Of a stretch of DNA of 7,602 nt, positions 6,988 to 7,602 are shown one piece after another. Numbering within the stretch: the stretch's first letter is position 1; the number at the start of each line of letters is the position of its first letter. Under the pieces are notes generated by a model that did not search any database, was not told the origin of the DNA, and saw only the letters and a program-made list of their open reading frames with translations. Source of the stretch: Actinomycetota bacterium (GTDB lineage Bacteria > Actinomycetota > Thermoleophilia > UBA2241); contig PKYM01000217.1 of NCBI GenBank assembly GCA_003132645.1, forward strand, positions 8,550 to 16,151, read 5' to 3'. The translations under genes and the position numbers were made by a program.

Positions 6988-7070
6988 CACGTGGCGCCGA
7001 CGGCTGGGGCGGGAAGCGGGCACTCGCGGTCTGGAGGCGTCCGGCTCAAGGGGAGCTCGATGAACCGAGG

Positions 7071-7084
7071 CGAACTGCTGTTCG
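7071..7084 (-). promoter_or_regulatory. Second, upstream LexA (SOS) box
   Basis: CGAAC-TGCT-GTTCG, again a perfect dyad of the Gram-positive LexA type, 116 bp upstream of the box at the helicase start. It lies between the flavin-reductase terminator and the helicase, so the helicase promoter is its likely target; two operators could allow tighter or looped repression. Unlike the first box, its centre does not form a Shine-Dalgarno on the minus strand (AGCAG instead of AGGAG). Confidence 0.65.
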
Positions 7085-7107
7085 TGTCGACCGCCGGTCC
7101 GGCGCGT

Positions 7108-7143
7108 GACCGCGCGCGGTCTATCTGGCGACCGCGCGCGATC
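7108..7143 (-). terminator. GC-rich hairpin terminator of the flavin-reductase-like gene
   Basis: Two 14-nt arms (7108-7121, GACCGCGCGCGGTC; 7130-7143, GACCGCGCGCGATC) flank an 8-nt loop. In minus-strand RNA all 14 positions pair, one as a G-U wobble; in plus-strand RNA that position is a C-A mismatch, so the hairpin favours the minus-strand transcript. It begins at the last base of the TAG stop codon of the flavin-reductase-like gene. There is no U-run after it. The first arm is also a perfect palindrome by itself. Confidence 0.65.
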
Positions 7144-7151
7144 TATCCGGC
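7108..7151. repeat. Two tandem 22-bp repeats
   Basis: Units at 7108-7129 and 7130-7151 agree at 20 of 22 positions (a GACCGCGCGCG core followed by GTCTATCTGGC or ATCTATCCGGC); a third unit may begin (GACGACG). The repeat both encodes the end of the flavin-reductase-like protein and creates the terminator hairpin, suggesting that the terminator arose by duplication of the gene's 3' end. Confidence 0.7.
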
Positions 7152-7602
7152 GACGACGAGCGCCTTGCCGATCGAAAAGGCGGGGCCGATGAGCTCACCG
7201 AGCGCGTAGTAGCCTCCGGCTTCGAGTGCGAGCGCGATAGGGTCGAGCTTGCGGACGTCGATGTGGCCCCCGGCATCCAGACAGTCCTCGTCGACCTTCA
7301 CGTCCTTGACCTCGCCGATGAACTGGGTGTGCAGGCCGAGCTCATGCACCTGGGCGAGCTCGCACTCGACCACGAACGGAAACTCCGCCACGCAGGGCGC
7401 ATCGACGAACTCGGCCGCCGCGGCCGTCAGGCCGGTGGCCGCGAACTTGTCGGTATCGCGCCCCGAGACCAGCCCGAAGTAGTCCGCCTGAGCGGCCTGC
7501 CGCCGGCTGGGCAGGCTGATCGTGAACGCCCGGCGGGCGAGGATGTTCCCATGTGAGGCAGTGGCGGCCCGCAGCGACACCGCGAGACAGGGTGGCTTGG
7601 AG
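7143..7602 (-). CDS. Flavin-reductase-like FMN-binding split-barrel protein, 5'-truncated
   Basis: The C-terminal 152 residues of a flavin-reductase-like (DIM6/NTAB-type) protein; the gene runs off the right edge. The frame is open to the edge, and the extra codons before the GTG at 7580 read SKPPCLAVSLR, the usual 'KPP-x-x-x-VSLR' strand of the family, so that GTG is internal and not the start. Further family features are a HGNILARRAFTISLPS segment, DYFGLVSGRDTDKFAATGLT, an AEFPFVVECELAQVHELG strand and FIGEVKDVKVDEDCLD. These proteins bind FMN in a split barrel and reduce flavin with NAD(P)H or act as related flavoproteins; the substrate here cannot be told. It ends at a GC hairpin just upstream of the helicase promoter, so it is probably a separate transcription unit. 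Confidence 0.9.
   Translation of the reverse strand, partial: SKPPCLAVSLRAATASHGNILARRAFTISLPSRRQAAQADYFGLVSGRDTDKFAATGLTAAAAEFVDAPCVAEFPFVVECELAQVHELGLHTQFIGEVKDVKVDEDCLDAGGHIDVRKLDPIALALEAGGYYALGELIGPAFSIGKALVVAG

Larger units (their letters stand above)
6953..7088. repeat. Pair of 20-bp direct repeats carrying the LexA boxes
   Basis: GGCGAACTCCTGTTCGTATC at 6953-6972 and GGCGAACTGCTGTTCGTGTC at 7069-7088 agree at 18 of 20 positions. The match extends past the 14-bp box core on both sides, so the two operators may derive from a local duplication. The sequence between them (6988-7068) is GC-rich and holds no gene that I can support. Confidence 0.7.

Noticed and set aside
6952..7023. Upstream extension of the helicase to a start at 7023
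   Set aside because: The added residues are Arg/Ser-rich, unlike helicase N-termini, and would run through the promoter palindrome and the LexA box. The ATG at 6951 has AGGAG at 7-nt spacing.
7060..7209. A small plus-strand frame (about 49 residues, MNRGELLFVSTAG...) preceded by GGGGAG
   Set aside because: The Shine-Dalgarno-like site is only 4 nt from the ATG, and the frame runs through the LexA box, the terminator hairpin and the antisense 3' end of the flavin-reductase gene. The similar MGELLFVS reading at 6950 is explained by the duplicated operator, not by coding.

Overview
The window is GC-rich DNA that reads as a bacterial chromosome. It holds six genes and no RNA genes, CRISPR arrays or insertion sequences. 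Two sites matching the GAAC-N4-GTTC LexA box of Gram-positive bacteria, the purine-rich Shine-Dalgarno sequences and the gene content suggest a high-GC Gram-positive bacterium, probably an actinomycetote. That assignment is inference; no taxonomic marker is present.

Layout from left to right. A small PRC-barrel protein lies on the plus strand (2-295). It converges on a four-gene minus-strand array, and a perfect 11-bp hairpin (305-329) between them looks like a shared bidirectional terminator. The array, in transcription order from right to left, is: a UvrD/Rep-type DNA helicase (6951-4867), a MoxR-family AAA+ ATPase (4877-3897), a DUF58 protein (about 3893-2586) and a membrane-anchored TgpA-like transglutaminase (2589-340). 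The genes are packed tightly: helicase and MoxR overlap by 11 nt, DUF58 follows the MoxR stop codon directly, and DUF58 and transglutaminase share an ATGA overlap. At the right edge is the 3' part of a minus-strand flavin-reductase-like gene (7602-7143), ending at a strong GC hairpin.

MoxR, DUF58 and transglutaminase form a widely conserved trio of largely unknown function, thought to be a chaperone-type ATPase, a vWA-like adaptor and an envelope enzyme. The helicase is a DNA-repair-type motor. The most notable signal is in its leader: two CGAAC-N4-GTTCG boxes, one wrapped around the helicase Shine-Dalgarno, plus a perfect 20-bp palindrome abutting that box. This points to SOS (LexA) control of the helicase and possibly, by read-through, of the downstream trio. 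The DUF58 gene is also odd: its N-terminal membrane region has no ATG, GTG or TTG start, so initiation at a rare codon (ATC) is the best reading.

I did not find a clearly new multi-gene system; the coding genes belong to known families. The interest lies in the regulatory DNA and in the gene junctions.
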